From Sanderia malayensis (Eukaryota > Cnidaria > Scyphozoa > Semaeostomeae > Pelagiidae), in NCBI GenBank assembly GCA_013076295.1, contig RQOL01000723.1, positions 1 through 64,000 on the forward strand: a DNA stretch of 64,000 nucleotides, read 5' to 3'. The notes under the pieces were generated by a model, which saw only the letters and a list, made by a program, of their open reading frames with translations, had not been told where the DNA came from and did no database searches. This document shows positions 10,118 through 22,456 of this stretch, in pieces. Numbering within the stretch: position 1 is the first letter of the stretch; each line of letters opens with the position of its first letter. The position numbers and the translations under genes were made by a program.

Positions 10118-10864
10118 TCAGTTCTTTGCTTTTTTCTTCTTTTCCACTCGTGGCGATTTCTCAGTACTTCTCTTTCGCCCGCCAGATCTGCTTGTAAGTT
10201 GTTCAAACACCGTTGAAGAACTACTTGTTGCATTTCGGTTTCCCCTTTTCATTTCTTCTAAGAGATAATTCAATGTGGATGTTGATGTAAACTCCTTTGC
10301 TTTTTCTTGTTTTTTAGCAGTGGTAAGATGTCAAGGATACTACCCATTTTTAAAAATTCCTCTCCATTCTCTGTTGTCTTATCCATCTTTTTGGAGTACT
10401 CTGATGGGTTATGCAAAAAGCGTTCTGCAACTTTCAATTGCACCCCAAAAGCAAAAAAGGCTGCACCAACTTCGATCATTAAATCTAGCCCTTCTTCTCC
10501 GTCGTGGAAGTTCTCAACCTTATTGATAAAATTTTCTTTTATTTCGTCTTGATCAACACTACCCTCCAAATCTTTGCTATAGATCTCCAGATTTCCCGTT
10601 GTCGAATACACACTTGAGTTGATCTGTTTTCCGAATGTTTTGCCTAACAACTTTGTATTTTGCAGGAGACATTTATTTTCCAAGAGCGTTCAGGCAAATT
10701 CGCATATGACAACATGTAGCTATTTCAGCCATCACAGCATGCCGGCTGCAGATGAGGCAAAATTTTATCTCTGGAAACTTTTCTGCCACTCCATACGGCC
10801 GCAAAAAGGTTTTTTGGGAAGTGATTAAAGAGAGAAACTTGGTGTGATTTTCTTTGGATAACAT
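10118..10864 (-). pseudogene. unknown protein gene with two frame breaks, K/R-rich C-terminus
   Basis: I do not recognise the family. Three open pieces follow one another on the minus strand: 10864-10673, 10683-10270 and a C-terminal piece ending at the TGA at 10118-10120. The first contains R-P-Y-G-V-A-E-K-F followed by A-V-M-A-E-I. The second is acidic and helical. The third ends in a basic nuclear-localisation-like tail (K-S-P-R-V-E-K-K-K-K-A-K-N). The last frame change sits at an A6 run near 10307. The R-P-Y-G-x-A-x-K-F segment recurs in the minus-strand gene at 42671-43170, so both may belong to one family. Coding character is inferred from composition and that similarity only. Confidence 0.35.
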
Positions 10865-13182
10865 AGGCTATCTAAATATACGTAATAACATGGAGTTAGC
10901 TTGCTGTATTGGAACTGTGAAATATTAGAAATAAGACTTTATCATGTAAAATATGTTTGAACTTCACTTACTGTTCATCGATATCAAGCACACAAAACTA
11001 TATGAATGGGTCTGTAATTATTATCCTTAGCGTGAAAAATTCTAAAGTGAAAGAGTAAAAGGAAGCTGGTGTCTGTATTTATACACTCCCATGCCACAAC
11101 ACTCCCATTCAGTTTTGAAACTGGTTACGCATCACAAACACTGACCTAACTACTTTCCATTAAAAAAAAAGTCTAAAACGTGGGCTGATAATGGAGATTT
11201 TGAAAAAATAGGGTTTAATACGAGTAGCATTAACCAATCTGTAGAACAAAGGGCTTTAATCTCAAAAGACTGCAGAAAAAAAGCTAAAACCTGTTTCCTT
11301 ATTTAAATCGTCTGAAAAGAATTGCAATGTGGAAATTTGATTTTACTTAACCTTCCCATAAAGCTCCTTCCACATCTGATACCTTCACAACCATCGCCTG
11401 ACTATTCGGATTGAGCCATGCGGTCTATGATAATATTGTGTCACGGAAATCGTTATTATAGGCAAACTTCTTTGACGTCTGCATCACCATAAGAGCACTT
11501 TACCTTTTCTCCAATCAAGTGAGACACTCCCGCCTTGCTATCGCCGAAAGAAGGGCTGGAAAAATGTAGGCCATTTTTCCAGCCTCATTGAGATGGTTGC
11601 TTGGCCAGAGACGATTTGCAATACTTACTGTGAGTATTGAGCCATAAGCTCTATGGCAATAGTGCATTCCCACAGAATTATTATGTCCAAACCTCTTTGA
11701 CGTCTGAGTCACCAAAAAAACGCTTCACCAATATTCAATACAGTGAGACACTCCTGGCTTTCTCTTCCTAAATGCAGGCTCCAAAACATGTACGCCATTT
11801 TGCCTGGCACATTGAGAGAGGAGTTTAGCAAGACGTGATTTCGATTTTTATTACTCATTGCAGTACCTAATACTAATAACACGATCAGTAATCAATTAAT
11901 TACACAGGGAAATCATCACAACAATCTCAACAAGTGAGGAGCTTCTTTATCGCTATTTCGCTTAATGACGTCAATCATTTTGCTCTTCTTTCCATGCTTT
12001 TCATAGCAAGAACAGGTTACCTGTTGTTCAGGTATAATACCTCCAGTTTATAGCTATTCTAATTTCTCTTTCTTTTCTTACCATAGTTTTGAAAGACACA
12101 AAGCTCGGTAAGAAATGAATTTATTCATTACAGTTTTTCCTTCTGACTACTCCCGATCTCTTTGGCAGAGAATCCACATATCCCTAGGTTCTTGGTGTAT
12201 TTTCTGTGAAGGCATTACTTGTAAAAGAACTCCTTGCTGATGTCATACGAAATTATTTCATGAACAAATTCGCTCATGCAATAGGAATATGCTTTCTTTG
12301 TTTTGCATTGGCCAAAATATTCTGTATCAAAAGCCTTTTTTGTCAAAATATATCAAAAGATTTTGCCAAGATCTGCACGAGGCCATATAGAAGCATCACA
12401 TTCCCAGCCTTCCATGATTTTCTTTGGGTCCGGTATTTTGAACAAATTCGAGAGTTACTTATAAGTGCTGGTTAAGTGCCTTTCAATCTCTTGAATATCT
12501 TGTCTGATTGGCTTTTTTTTCTCATATGCAATCAAAGCTCTGGCCGCTAAATCAACTTTATTTCCTTCCTGTGATAATCCACGTAATATTTTAGTTCTTT
12601 GACACCTAATTCCAAAAAATTTCTGCATGGGAGTTCTGTAGTTGAAGAAGCGGCAATGATTCTTATGTTGTTATTCTAATTGAGAAATCACAGTTTTTCT
12701 CATTATGTATACTTTCATTGTGGCTATTTGTGAATGGGAACCTAAGGAATCCTCTTAACAAGATACTTTGTTCATATCAGAGTAATACACACACGTAAGA
12801 ATTGGGTCAAATGAGACTGTCCCACTGATTTGCAACAAATCGAGATAAATGCCTTGACAATAAATGTTTGTGCACTGACTACATGTGGCTTTGAGTGTTA
12901 GCCCGGATTTAAAATAATTGTTGAAGTATTTACCAATTTATGGATTATTTACTTTCTATCTATGTGTCACAATCAAAATGCACTAACATCCTCACGAAAC
13001 TATTGTTATTTTCAATATTGATGATGGATGAAGTATTCAAATACCAGTGGAATAATAATAAGAGAATCATTCCTTTTGACATATGCCTATGGTTGAAACG
13101 AAGACAACAATAGAAAATATTCGTAGGCTATAAAACAGGTTCAATGGTATGTCTAAAAATTCTAAGTATTGTGATAAGCAAG
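10865..13182. other. AT-rich stretch without a supported gene
   Basis: Only a diverged direct duplication (11411-11818) stands out. Several frames of 60-90 codons exist, but none has recognisable motifs or consistent splice signals. Confidence 0.5.
11411..11818. repeat. diverged direct duplication of about 180-bp units
   Basis: Units at about 11411-11595 and 11636-11818 share, in the same order, attgagccat, an attattat segment, caaac-ttctttgacgtctg, a tcacca segment, agtgagacactcc, and a tgta-gccatttt end. Similarity is moderate, so the duplication is old. It could be exonic (minus strand) or a decayed repeat. Confidence 0.55.
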
Positions 13183-14372
13183 CAGATTATCGTAGCTTTT
13201 TATTGAATGTTTATGATTGACATCAGGAACCCTATATCATATTGATGCGCAAATAAGCTACGTTAGGCCTCTTACTAATGATAAGTATAAGAAGGCGATG
13301 AATTAGGCAAACCGTAGTACGTAATAGAAGCAGATTATAATTTCTTACTATGACATGCTCATGAGTGAGATCAAGACCCATGCTATCATGCGCATATAAG
13401 CTATGTAAGGTTTCTCAGCAATGAGATGTATAAGAATGGGGTGAATTAGGCAAACCGTAGTCCGTAATAGAAGCAGATTATCATTGCTTACTATGAAAGG
13501 CTTATGAGTGAGATCAATAGCCTTATAACAAGTCGCATATATGCTACGCAAGGTTTCTCAGCAATGAGATGTATAAGAATGGGGTGAATTAGGCAAAACG
13601 TAGTCCGTAATAGAAGCAGATTACCATTGCTTACTATGAAAGGCTTATGAGTGAGATCAAGACCCATGTAGCAATGCGCATATCAGCTACGTAAGGTTTC
13701 TAAGCAATACTATGCATAACAATAGGGTGAACTAGGCAAAATGTAGTCCGTAAGTAATAGAAGCAGATTATCATTGCTTACTATGAAATGCTTATGAGTA
13801 AGATCAAGACCCTTATAACAATCGCATATAAGCTACACAAGGTTTCTAAGCAGTGAGATGTATAGGAATGGGGTGAATCGGGCAAACCGTAGTCCGTAAT
13901 AGAAGCAGATTATCATTGCTTACTATGAAACGCTTATGAGTGAGATCATGACTCATGTAACAAGTCGCATATAAGCTACACAAGGTTTCTAAGTAATGAG
14001 ACGTATAAGAATGGGGTGAATTAGGCAAACCGTACTCCGTAATAGAAGCAGATTATCATTGCTTACTATGAAAGGCTTATGAGTGAGATCAACACCCATG
14101 TAACAGACGCATATAAGCTACGTAAGGTTTCTAAACATCGAGATGTATAAGAGTGGGTTGAATTAGGCAAAATGTAGTCTGTTATAGAATCAGATTATCA
14201 TTGCTTACTATGAAACGCTTATGAGTAAGATCAAGACCCTGATAACAAGTCGCATATAAGCTACACAAGGTTTCTTAGCAATGAGATGTATAAGGATGGA
14301 GTGAATTAGGCAAAACGTAGTCCGTAATAGAAGCAGATTATCATTACTTACTATTAAATGCTTTTGAGTGAG
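13183..14372. repeat. 143-bp satellite array 1 (about 8 copies)
   Basis: Monomers recur every 143 bases with the landmarks gcatataagctac, aggtttct-agcaatgagatgtataag, ggtgaattaggcaaa, cgtagtccgtaatag and cagattatcattgcttac. The first monomer is the most diverged. The last four monomers closely match the end of array 2, showing that the higher-order duplication includes satellite DNA. Minus-strand frames of 60-67 codons that repeat every monomer are by-products. Confidence 0.95.
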
Positions 14373-15259
14373 TTTACTGCATCGCAAAGTAATCTTATTT
14401 TTGATTAGCAATTTGAATGGAATTTGAGGTAATTTTCAATAAAATTCGCAAATGTTGAATGACCCCTCGTTTCGTATTGTCCACCCGAGTCGATTCGCAC
14501 ACTCGCAGCATACCTTAAAATGCTATTGCTGTTAGGCCTATAGACCGTAATGCGGGAGGTGTGTATATTGCTGTGATAATTGGCAACAACCAGGGTGGTC
14601 AAGAGATTGCTTGTTAAGGCTATCTCCAACTTCTAATGCGCAATTTCAACAGGCCAAAGCTTCCTTGCTTTCAAATTTTGAGCGCCAAATTCGACATTTT
14701 CAAATTGCCTCCCTTGCCTGCCTTGTTAACCTCTTTATGAATCCGTGCAATGATATTTCCTGAATCACCCCGAAGAGAAAGTAGTTCGTGGGCACGGGGA
14801 CACGGTGAATAAATGTCATGAATGAAAGACAAGTTAATGAAAATTTCGTTATACCGAGGGGCCTCGATACGATGAAGAGACCTGATTTAGGGTCACACAC
14901 ACGCGATTGAAAAAGGCAAGCACATGGTTTCAGCGCATAAAATCTATTAATTGTTTTGCTCTCAATATCAGTATCAATCATCTGATCGTGTTACTATTCC
15001 ATAATTCAAACAAATAACTTTCACCACAACCACACGCAACTTCATTGCAATGAATATTAGCGACAAATTGTCCTCCTTGAACAAACAGATGGGCACGAAT
15101 AAGGAAAATTGTGTCTTGTTTCATAATAATTAAAAAAAATCGATTTGCAATTACAAAAGGACGTAATAAAATAAAACCTAAAATAATAAAGTAAATTAGT
15201 TAGTTTTTATAGTTCGTAACGTGATGAATGACAACTTGCTGCCTGCAATATATGTTGTT

Positions 15260-15385
15260 GCACTCCTCGCTTCTTTCTCCTCGCTTCTTTCTCCTCGTTT
15301 TTCCTTCCCACCTTTCCTCCCTGCCATCTCTTTTCTCCCTTTCCTCTTCTTGTCCTTTCCTCTTTCCTCTTCCTCTCTTCTTCCA
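15260..15385. repeat. pyrimidine-rich (CT/CCT) tract
   Basis: The plus strand is nearly pure C+T over about 120 bases, including two adjacent copies of ctcgcttctttctc. It recurs in copy B at about 22105-22225. The resulting Leu/Phe/Ser-rich (plus) and Arg/Lys/Glu-rich (minus) frames are compositional artefacts. Confidence 0.75.
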
Positions 15386-15515
15386 ATCACCAATACATAC
15401 ATTGTTTGCATTTTACTATACAAGACAAAATAATATTTCAGAAATTGTCACACTATAAAAGAAGCTAATACAAAAATTCGGAAACAATAAAATATTCAAC
15501 ATGATGCAACCTTAC

Positions 15516-15616
15516 CTAGGCTCCCGAACTTTTTCCCCCCGATAATCTGTAAATATGAACTTTTCATCGGAAGCGAGCCGAAATCGTCGCGCCGCAGACA
15601 CTTTAAGGTCTGCCAT
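15516..15616 (-). CDS. candidate first coding exon of an unknown gene (copy A)
   Basis: An ATG at 15616 opens 33 codons plus two bases and ends at a good donor (AG|GTAAGG, intron from 15515). The peptide begins M-A-D-L-K-V-S-A-A-R-R-F-R-L-A and shows no known domain. The same exon is present in copy B with one amino-acid change (D to Y) and no stop. No second exon could be placed with confidence; the purine-rich minus-strand tract just downstream could be part of the gene. Confidence 0.3.
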
Positions 15617-16055
15617 TTTTTTCCAAACAAATACCTGGAAAGTTAAATGGAATAAATTTACTTATAAAGCATTTCAATTTCTCAAAAAGAGGAACAAAAT
15701 AAACAGCCAACTTACCTTCTTCTCTTCTCCAAAGAAAATGCTCACTTTTTGACCTGCCATATTATCATCAATTACACAATCCGACTTGTCTTTCGATTTC
15801 AGTTAGTGAATGACCACAGAGTTTGTCCGAAAACTCTACCCCTCTTATTTCATCCAGCTTCTTTGTTCTCATTACAAGAACAATGCACAATAGACTATTC
15901 GACAATAGATTTTGTTAAGACCGCACAACGAATCCCCAGTTCCCCCAAGCAATTAACACAACAATAATCACAAAGCAATGGCAATTGATCAACCCCGCGA
16001 AAACCATATTGAAAAGAGCTCGATCACTCCGACAACAACAACAATTTGTGTAGCT

Positions 16056-16403
16056 TTAATGCGCAATTTCAAGCCAAAGCTTCCTTGCTTTCAAATTTTG
16101 AGCGCCAAATTCGACATTTTCGAATATTTTCTCTTCCGGATCATCCAGGAAATATCCTTGATGACCCCAAAGAAAAAATATTTCGTGACGAACTATTTTC
16201 TCCTCAGGACTCATTTTCGAATTGCCTCCCTCGCCTGCCTTGTCAACCTTGCACAAATGCGGAAGGTTGAGAAGGTGGGGTAGGGAGGCAATGCGCAGTT
16301 TGCGCAAATTGAAATTATTCTCTGCCTCCTTTTTAACATTTATACCTACCATTTTATACTCTTCATTCGCTTTGGTTTTTCGAGTAATGCAATTGATGGG
16401 CAT
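16056..16403 (-). CDS. hypothetical open frame, longer in copy B (22897-23355)
   Basis: An open frame of 115 codons here and 152 codons in copy B ends in the same stop (C-terminus L-W-L-E-I-A-H). It is not recognised. It is mostly hydrophobic/basic with a stretch S-P-E-E-K-I-V-R-H-E-I-F-F and a near-repeat D-D-P-E-E-K-I-F, and part of it is duplicated in the 14636-14700 block. It may be the last exon of the gene at 17744-17052 or only a repeat-derived frame. Confidence 0.25.
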   Translation of the reverse strand: MPINCITRKTKANEEYKMVGINVKKEAENNFNLRKLRIASLPHLLNLPHLCKVDKAGEGGNSKMSPEEKIVRHEIFFLWGHQGYFLDDPEEKIFENVEFGAQNLKARKLWLEIAH

Positions 16404-17051
16404 TTATGAAAACTGATGCACTTTTCGCAGAGCATGCAACACTTGTCAAAACTTCAATTGTGTTTGACACGGTTACTGGCAAAAACCCCCAGCACAAAAA
16501 TAGCATTGATGACATGAATCGTGTGGAGATAATCATGTAATGCCATATACAGGATTCATTGCATGATGGTCATGGTGCCACGTCGCAGCAGGTTCCGCAT
16601 TTCATATCTCCATTAATTTCCACCCTGTTTTGTCAAGGTTTGCTGTTGCACTCAGATGGAAGGTCGAAACACAAGATAATGATTCGATTAAATTGAAAAA
16701 CGCCGACAACGACAATTCCCTGCGTTCGATTTCTCATCCGTCGAACACTGGATCATTGTCGTTGTCGGAACACGTTCGTGCTCCTCATCAAAAAAAATCT
16801 TCAACCCTGAAATTGAGATGGAGCATAGAAATAGCATGGACTATAGATAAATATGCAATATTAACCTAAATAGGATATATCTTCAAAGAGATACTTTGAA
16901 ACAGTTTGAGGAAACAAGTGTTTGTTCCGCTGTTTATATTTATCACAGGACTCCTCAGTGTGCTATGGATTTGAATATGACGAACTTGTCCTATCAGTCA
17001 ATTTTTTTGATAATAGATAGGCGGAATAGACAAATAGAATATGATGATCAC

Positions 17052-17744
17052 CTGACGTGCCATCTTGTTGTTGTGGCCATGGGGCAAATCACTGAAGAGA
17101 AATTAGAAATTGCCATTACCAAAAATTATTTACCAAAAATTCCAATATTTCAGCATAAATTCGATTCCAAAGTTTGACGGATTACTTACAGTGCTTGGCG
17201 ACGTCGGGAATCCTCTAACATCTGGTGGTAAATCGCCAGCAACAACAAATACATCCTTCTGCCTCTCACCTTTTAGAATAAAAGTCAAATTGTCTAAGTT
17301 TCAAAGACAGGCAGGACAACGCGTGAATCACAAAATTTCTTCATGATTTTTACTCACAACAAGATGATACACTCTGTGATCGTCATCTTCATCCTCCTCC
17401 TCCTCTTCATCATTGGCGTCATACTCCTCATCGAATTCTACTTGAAACATAAAAAATGGTTTGGGATTATTTTCCACACATTTGGGGCGCAAAATAATTT
17501 GTACATGCGTCGAACATTTAGTCCATGAGCAAACAGATGGGCACGAGTGAAGGACATCAAATAAAATACAAAAATATAAAAAGAATTTACCTTCCGGTCT
17601 CGGTCGCTTACTACAAAGAAAGAAAGAGAGAGTGAAGAAAATCCAGAGAGACTGATAAACATGAAATGCACACAATAAATTTTACTGTATTCATAAAACA
17701 AGGAAAAATTCTTTTTACCGGTTTCTTCGATCCTGGTTGTCCAT
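17052..17744 (-). CDS. candidate five-exon gene for an acidic protein (copy A, 3' end not located)
   Basis: Five small exons on the minus strand join with matching phases and canonical GT-AG sites: 17744-17719 (ATG start, donor GTAAAA), 17610-17591 (donor GTAAAT), 17440-17358 (donor GTGAGT), 17269-17190 (donor GTAAGT) and 17091-17052 (donor GTGATC). The product starts M-D-N-Q-D-R-R-N-R, then K-R-P-R-P-E, then a strongly acidic run (E/D-rich, about 20 residues), then R-G-R-R-M-Y-L-L-L-L-A-I-Y and D-L-P-H-G-H-N-N-K. The basic plus L-rich segment is reminiscent of N-termini of Harbinger-type proteins, but this is weak. The whole set recurs in copy B at 24578-23890, where single G losses break exon 4. 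The prediction rests only on splice sites and phase. Confidence 0.35.
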
Positions 17745-17932
17745 GATAAAAGGGGTGAAATTATACTTGCATCTCGATTTTATTGAAATCACAGTAGGGA
17801 GTCACCGACAGGGAGTCAATGATAATACTATTGAATTATGGAAGTGTTGATTTTTCGATATACATTTAAATCAGCAACATGATTTTGCAATAATATTTCT
17901 TATTACAATACACAGTCACAAATAGAGTATAC

Positions 17933-18211
17933 CATAGGCGCCGACTACGTGGGGGCTTGGGGGCTGAAGACCCCCCCTGGAAATTGCTATGGGGGGCTCA
18001 GCCCCCCCTGGAAATTTTGTTTGGGATCTGAAAAACACGTTTATTTTATTGAAGAAACACTAATCAAAGAATTGAGCTGATGATACTGTAGACCATGATG
18101 GTATATCTGTTTTATTGCAATGTTTTGTTTTTTGTTATACATAATACATATGTATATTGTACGTTATTTAATTTTGAGCCCCCCTGGGAAAAATAAAAGT
18201 CGGCGCCTATG
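17933..18211. mobile_element. hAT-like MITE with 8-bp target site duplication (copy A)
   Basis: A 279-bp non-autonomous element with perfect 14-bp terminal inverted repeats (CATAGGCGCCGACT ... AGTCGGCGCCTATG). It is flanked by identical 8-bp direct repeats GAGTATAC at 17925-17932 and 18212-18219. Termini beginning CA and 8-bp duplications are diagnostic of the hAT superfamily. The interior has no coding capacity and holds G/C runs of 6-7 bases near the ends. Confidence 0.88.
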
Positions 18212-18503
18212 GAGTATACTGGAATTGAATAGAAAAGGTTCCTTGGCCTTGTTATGTAATTATATAGAGAGATGTGCCTGTTTTATGCTGTGTGCTTTCT
18301 TAACATAAGAGTCTTTAGTGTTAAAAACGGACTCAGTTGTAGTTACTTCAGTTACTTCATCAAAAAATTTACTTTAGTTACTCAGAAAAAACAACATCAT
18401 CAAAAAATAACACAATAAAAATAAGAAAAAATAACTTCATCAAAAAATAACACAATAACGGCGACAGTAATAACCAAGTACTTTGCATTTTTTATCCTTA
18501 CTA

Positions 18504-21214
18504 GAGATCAAGACCAATGTAACAATGTGCATATGAGCTACGTCAGGTTTCTAAGCAATGAGATGTATAAGAATGGGGTGAATTAGGCAAAACGTAGTCT
18601 GTAGTAGAAGCAGATTATCATTGCTTACTATGAAACGCTTATGAGTAAGATCAAGACCCTTATAACAAGTCGCATATAAGCTACACAAGGTTTCTTAGCA
18701 ATGAGATGTATAAGAATGGGGTGAATTAGGCAAAGCGTAGTCCGTAATAGAAGCAGATTATCATTGCTTACTATGAAAGGCTTATGAGTGAGATCAACAC
18801 CCTTATAAGAATCACATATAAGCTACACAAGGTTTCTAAGCAGTGAGATGTATAGGAATGGGGTGAATTGGGCAAACCGTAGTCCGTAATAGAAGCAGAT
18901 TATCATTGCTTACTATGAAACGCTTATGAGTAAGATCAAGACCCTTATAGCAAGTCGCATATAAGCTACACAAGGTTTCTTAGCAATGAGATGTATAAGA
19001 ATGGGGTGAATTAGGCAAAGCGTAGTCCGTAATAGAAGCAGATTATCATTGCTTACTATGAAATGCTTATGAGTAGGATCAAGACCCTTATAACAAGTCG
19101 CATATAAGCTACACAAGGTTTCTTAGCAATGAGATGCATAAGAATGGGGTGAATTAGGCAAAACGTAGTCCGTAACAGAAGGAGATTCTCATTGCTTACT
19201 ATGAAATGCTTATGAGTAGGATCAAGACCCTGATAACAAGTCGCATATAAGCTACACAAAGTTTCTTAGCAATGAGATGTATAAGGATGGAGTGAATTAG
19301 GCAAAGCGTAGTCTGTAGTAGAAGTAGATTATCATTGCTTACTATCAAACGCTTATGAGTAAGATCAAGACCCTGATAACAAGTCCCATATAAGCTACAC
19401 AAGGTTTCTTAGCAATGAGATGTATAAGGATGGAGTGAATTAGGCAAAGCGTAGTCTGTAGTAGAAGCAGATTATCATTGCTTACTATGAAATGCTTATG
19501 AGTAAGATCAAGACCCTTATAACAATCGCATATAAGCTACACAAGGTTTCTTAGCAATGAGATGTATAAGAATTGGGTGAATTAGGCAAAGCGTAGTCTG
19601 TAGTAGAAGCAGATTATCATTGCTTACTATGAAATGCTTATGAGTAGGATCAAGACTCTTATAACAAGTCGCATATAAGCTACACAAGGTTTCTTAGCAA
19701 TGAGATGCATAAGAATGGGGTGAATTAGGCACAATGTAGTCCGTAATAGAAGCAGATTATCATTGCTTACTATGAAATGCTTTTGAGTGAGTTCAACACC
19801 CATGTAACAGACGCATATAAGCTACGTAAGGTTTCTAAACATCGAGATGTATAAGAGTGGGTTGAATTAGGCAAAATGTAGTCTGTTATAGAATCAGATT
19901 ATCATTGCTTACTATGAAACGCTTATGAGTAAGATCAAGACCCTGATAACAAGTCGCATATAAGCTACACAAGGTTTCTTAGCAATGAGATGTATAAGGA
20001 TGGAGTGAATTAGGCAAAACGTAGTCCGTAATAGAAGGAGATTATCAGTGCGTACTATAAAACACTTACGAGTGAGATAAGATCAATGTAACAATGCCCA
20101 TTTCAGCTACACAAGGTTTCTTAGCAATGAGATGCATAAGAATGGGGTGAATTAGGCACAATGTAGTCCGTAATAGAAGCACATTATCATTGATTACTAT
20201 GAAATGCTTATGAGTAAGATCAAGACCCTTATAACAATCGCATATAAGCTACACAAGGTTTCTAAGCAGTGCGATGTATAGGAATGGGGTGAATTGGGCA
20301 AACCGTAGTCCGTAATAGAAGCAGATTATCATTGCTTACTATGAAACGCTTATGAGTAAGATCAAGACCCTTATAACAATCGCATATAAGCTACGCAAGG
20401 TTTCTCAGCAATGAGATGTATAAGAATGGAGTGAATCAGGCAAAACGTAGTCTGTAATAGAAACAGATTATCATTGCTTACTATGAAAGGCTTATGAGTG
20501 AGATCAACACCCTTATAACAATCGCATATAAGCTACACAAGGTTTCTTAGCAATGAGATGTATAAGAATGGGGTGAATTAGGCAAAGCGTAGTCCGTAAT
20601 AGAAGCAGATTATCATTGCTTACTATGAAAGGCTTATGAGTGAGATCAACACCCTTATAACAATCGCATATAAGCTACACAAGGTTTCTAAGCAGTGAGA
20701 TGTATAGGAATGGGGTGAATTGGGCAAACCGTAGTCCGTAATAGAAGCAGATTATCATTGCTTACTATGAAACGCTTTTGAGTGAGATCATGACTCATGT
20801 AACAAGTCGCATATAAGCTACACAAGGTTTCTAAGTAATGAGACGTATAAGAATGGGGTGAATTAGGCAAACCGTACTCCGTAATAGAAGCAGATTATCA
20901 TTGCTTACTATGAAAGGCTTATGAGTGGGATCAACACCCATGTAACAGACGCATATAAGCTACGTAAGGTTTCTAAACATCGAGATGTATAAGAGTGGGT
21001 TGAATTAGGCAAAATGTAGTCTGTTATAGAATCAGATTATCATTGCTTACTATGAAACGCTTATGAGTAAGATCAAGACCCTGATAACAAGTCGCATATA
21101 AGCTTCACAAGGTTTCTTAGCAATGAGATGTATAAGGATGGAGTGAATTAGGCAAAACGTAGTCCGTAATAGAAGCAGATTATCATTACTTACTATTAAA
21201 TGCTTTTGAGTGAG
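18504..21214. repeat. 143-bp satellite array 2 (about 19 copies)
   Basis: Same monomer as array 1. Its left boundary begins with the variant reading agatcaagaccaatgtaac that also begins array 3, and its right end matches the right end of array 1. Variant monomers (tctgtagtagaag, ccgtaatagaag, aacatcgagatg) are interspersed, giving a local higher-order pattern. Confidence 0.95.
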
Positions 21215-22355
21215 TTTACTGCATCGCAAAGTAATCTTATTTTTGATTAGCAATTTGAATGGAATTTGAGGTAATTTTCAATAAAATTCGCAAATGTTGA
21301 ATGACCCCTCGTTTCGTATTGTCCACCCGAGTCGATTCGCACACTCGCAGCATACCTTAAAATGCTATTGCTGTTAGGCCTATAGACCGTAATGCGGAAG
21401 GTGTGTATATTGCTGTGATAATTGGCAACAACCAGGGTGGTCAAGAGATTGCTTGTTAAGGCTATCTCCAACTTCTAATGCGCAATTTCAACAAGCCAAA
21501 GCTTCCTTGCTTTCAAATTTTGAGCGCCAAATTCGACATTTTCGAATTGCCTCCCTTGCCTGCCTTGTTAACCTCTTTATGAATCCGTGCAATGATATTT
21601 CCTGAATCACCCCGAAGAGAAAGTAGTTCGTGGACACGGGGACACGGTGAATAAATGTCATGAATGAAAGACAAGTTAATGAAAATTTCGTTATACCGAG
21701 GGGCCTCGATCTGATGAAGAGACCTGATTTAGGGTCACACACACGCGATTGAAAAAGGCAAGCACATGGTTTCAGCGCATAAAATCTATTAATTGTTTTG
21801 CTCTCAATATCAGTATCAATCATCTGATCGTGTTACTATTCCATAATTCAAACAAATAACTTTCACCACAACCACACGCAACTTCATTGCAACGAATATT
21901 AGCGACAAATTGTCCTCCTTGAACAAACAGATGGGCACGAATAAGGAAAATTGTGTCTTGTTTCATAATAATTAAAAAAAATCGATTTGCAATTACAAAA
22001 GGACGTAATAAAATAAAACCTAAAATAATAAAGTAAATTAGTTAGTTTTTATAGTTCGTAACGTGATGAATGACAACTTGCTGCCTTATATATGTTGTTG
22101 CACTCCTCGCTTCTTTCTCCTCGCTTCTTTCTCCTCGCTTTTCCTTCCCACCTTTCCTCCCTGCCATCTCCTTTCTCCCTTTCCTCTTCTTGTCCTTTCC
22201 TCTTTCCTCTTCCTCTCTTCTTCCAATTACCAATACATACATTGTTTGCATTTTACTATACAAGACAAAATAATATTTCAGAAATTGTCACACTATAAAA
22301 GAAGCTAATACAAAAATTCGGAAACAATAAAATATTCAACATGATGCAACCTTAC

Positions 22356-22456
22356 CTAGGCTCCCGAACTTTTTCCCCCCGATAATCTGTAAATATGAAC
22401 TTTTCATAGGAAGCGAGCCGAAATCGTCGCGCCGCAGACACTTTAAGGTCTGCCAT
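22356..22456 (-). CDS. candidate first coding exon of an unknown gene (copy B)
   Basis: Counterpart of 15516-15616 with the same ATG and the same AG|GTAAGG donor. One substitution changes Asp to Tyr in the S-D-E-K segment. It is open throughout. Confidence 0.3.

Larger units (their letters stand above)
14373..18503. repeat. 4.13-kb inter-satellite segment, copy A of a higher-order tandem duplication
   Basis: This segment reappears at 21215-25327 at very high identity, giving a period of 6842 bases at its left edge and 6824 at its right edge. It carries candidate exons on the minus strand (15516-15616; 17052-17744), an internal diverged direct duplication (the block starting aatgcgcaatttca occurs at about 14636 and 16058), a CT-rich tract at 15260-15385 and an hAT-like MITE (17933-18211). 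Confidence 0.95.

Noticed and set aside
15196..15458. Coding frames in the CT-rich tract on both strands
   Set aside because: Low-complexity composition leaves several frames open; no motif.
13348..21253. Many minus-strand frames of 60-67 codons with nearly the same product
   Set aside because: They recur every 143 bases and are translations of the satellite; no conserved start, stop or codon pattern.
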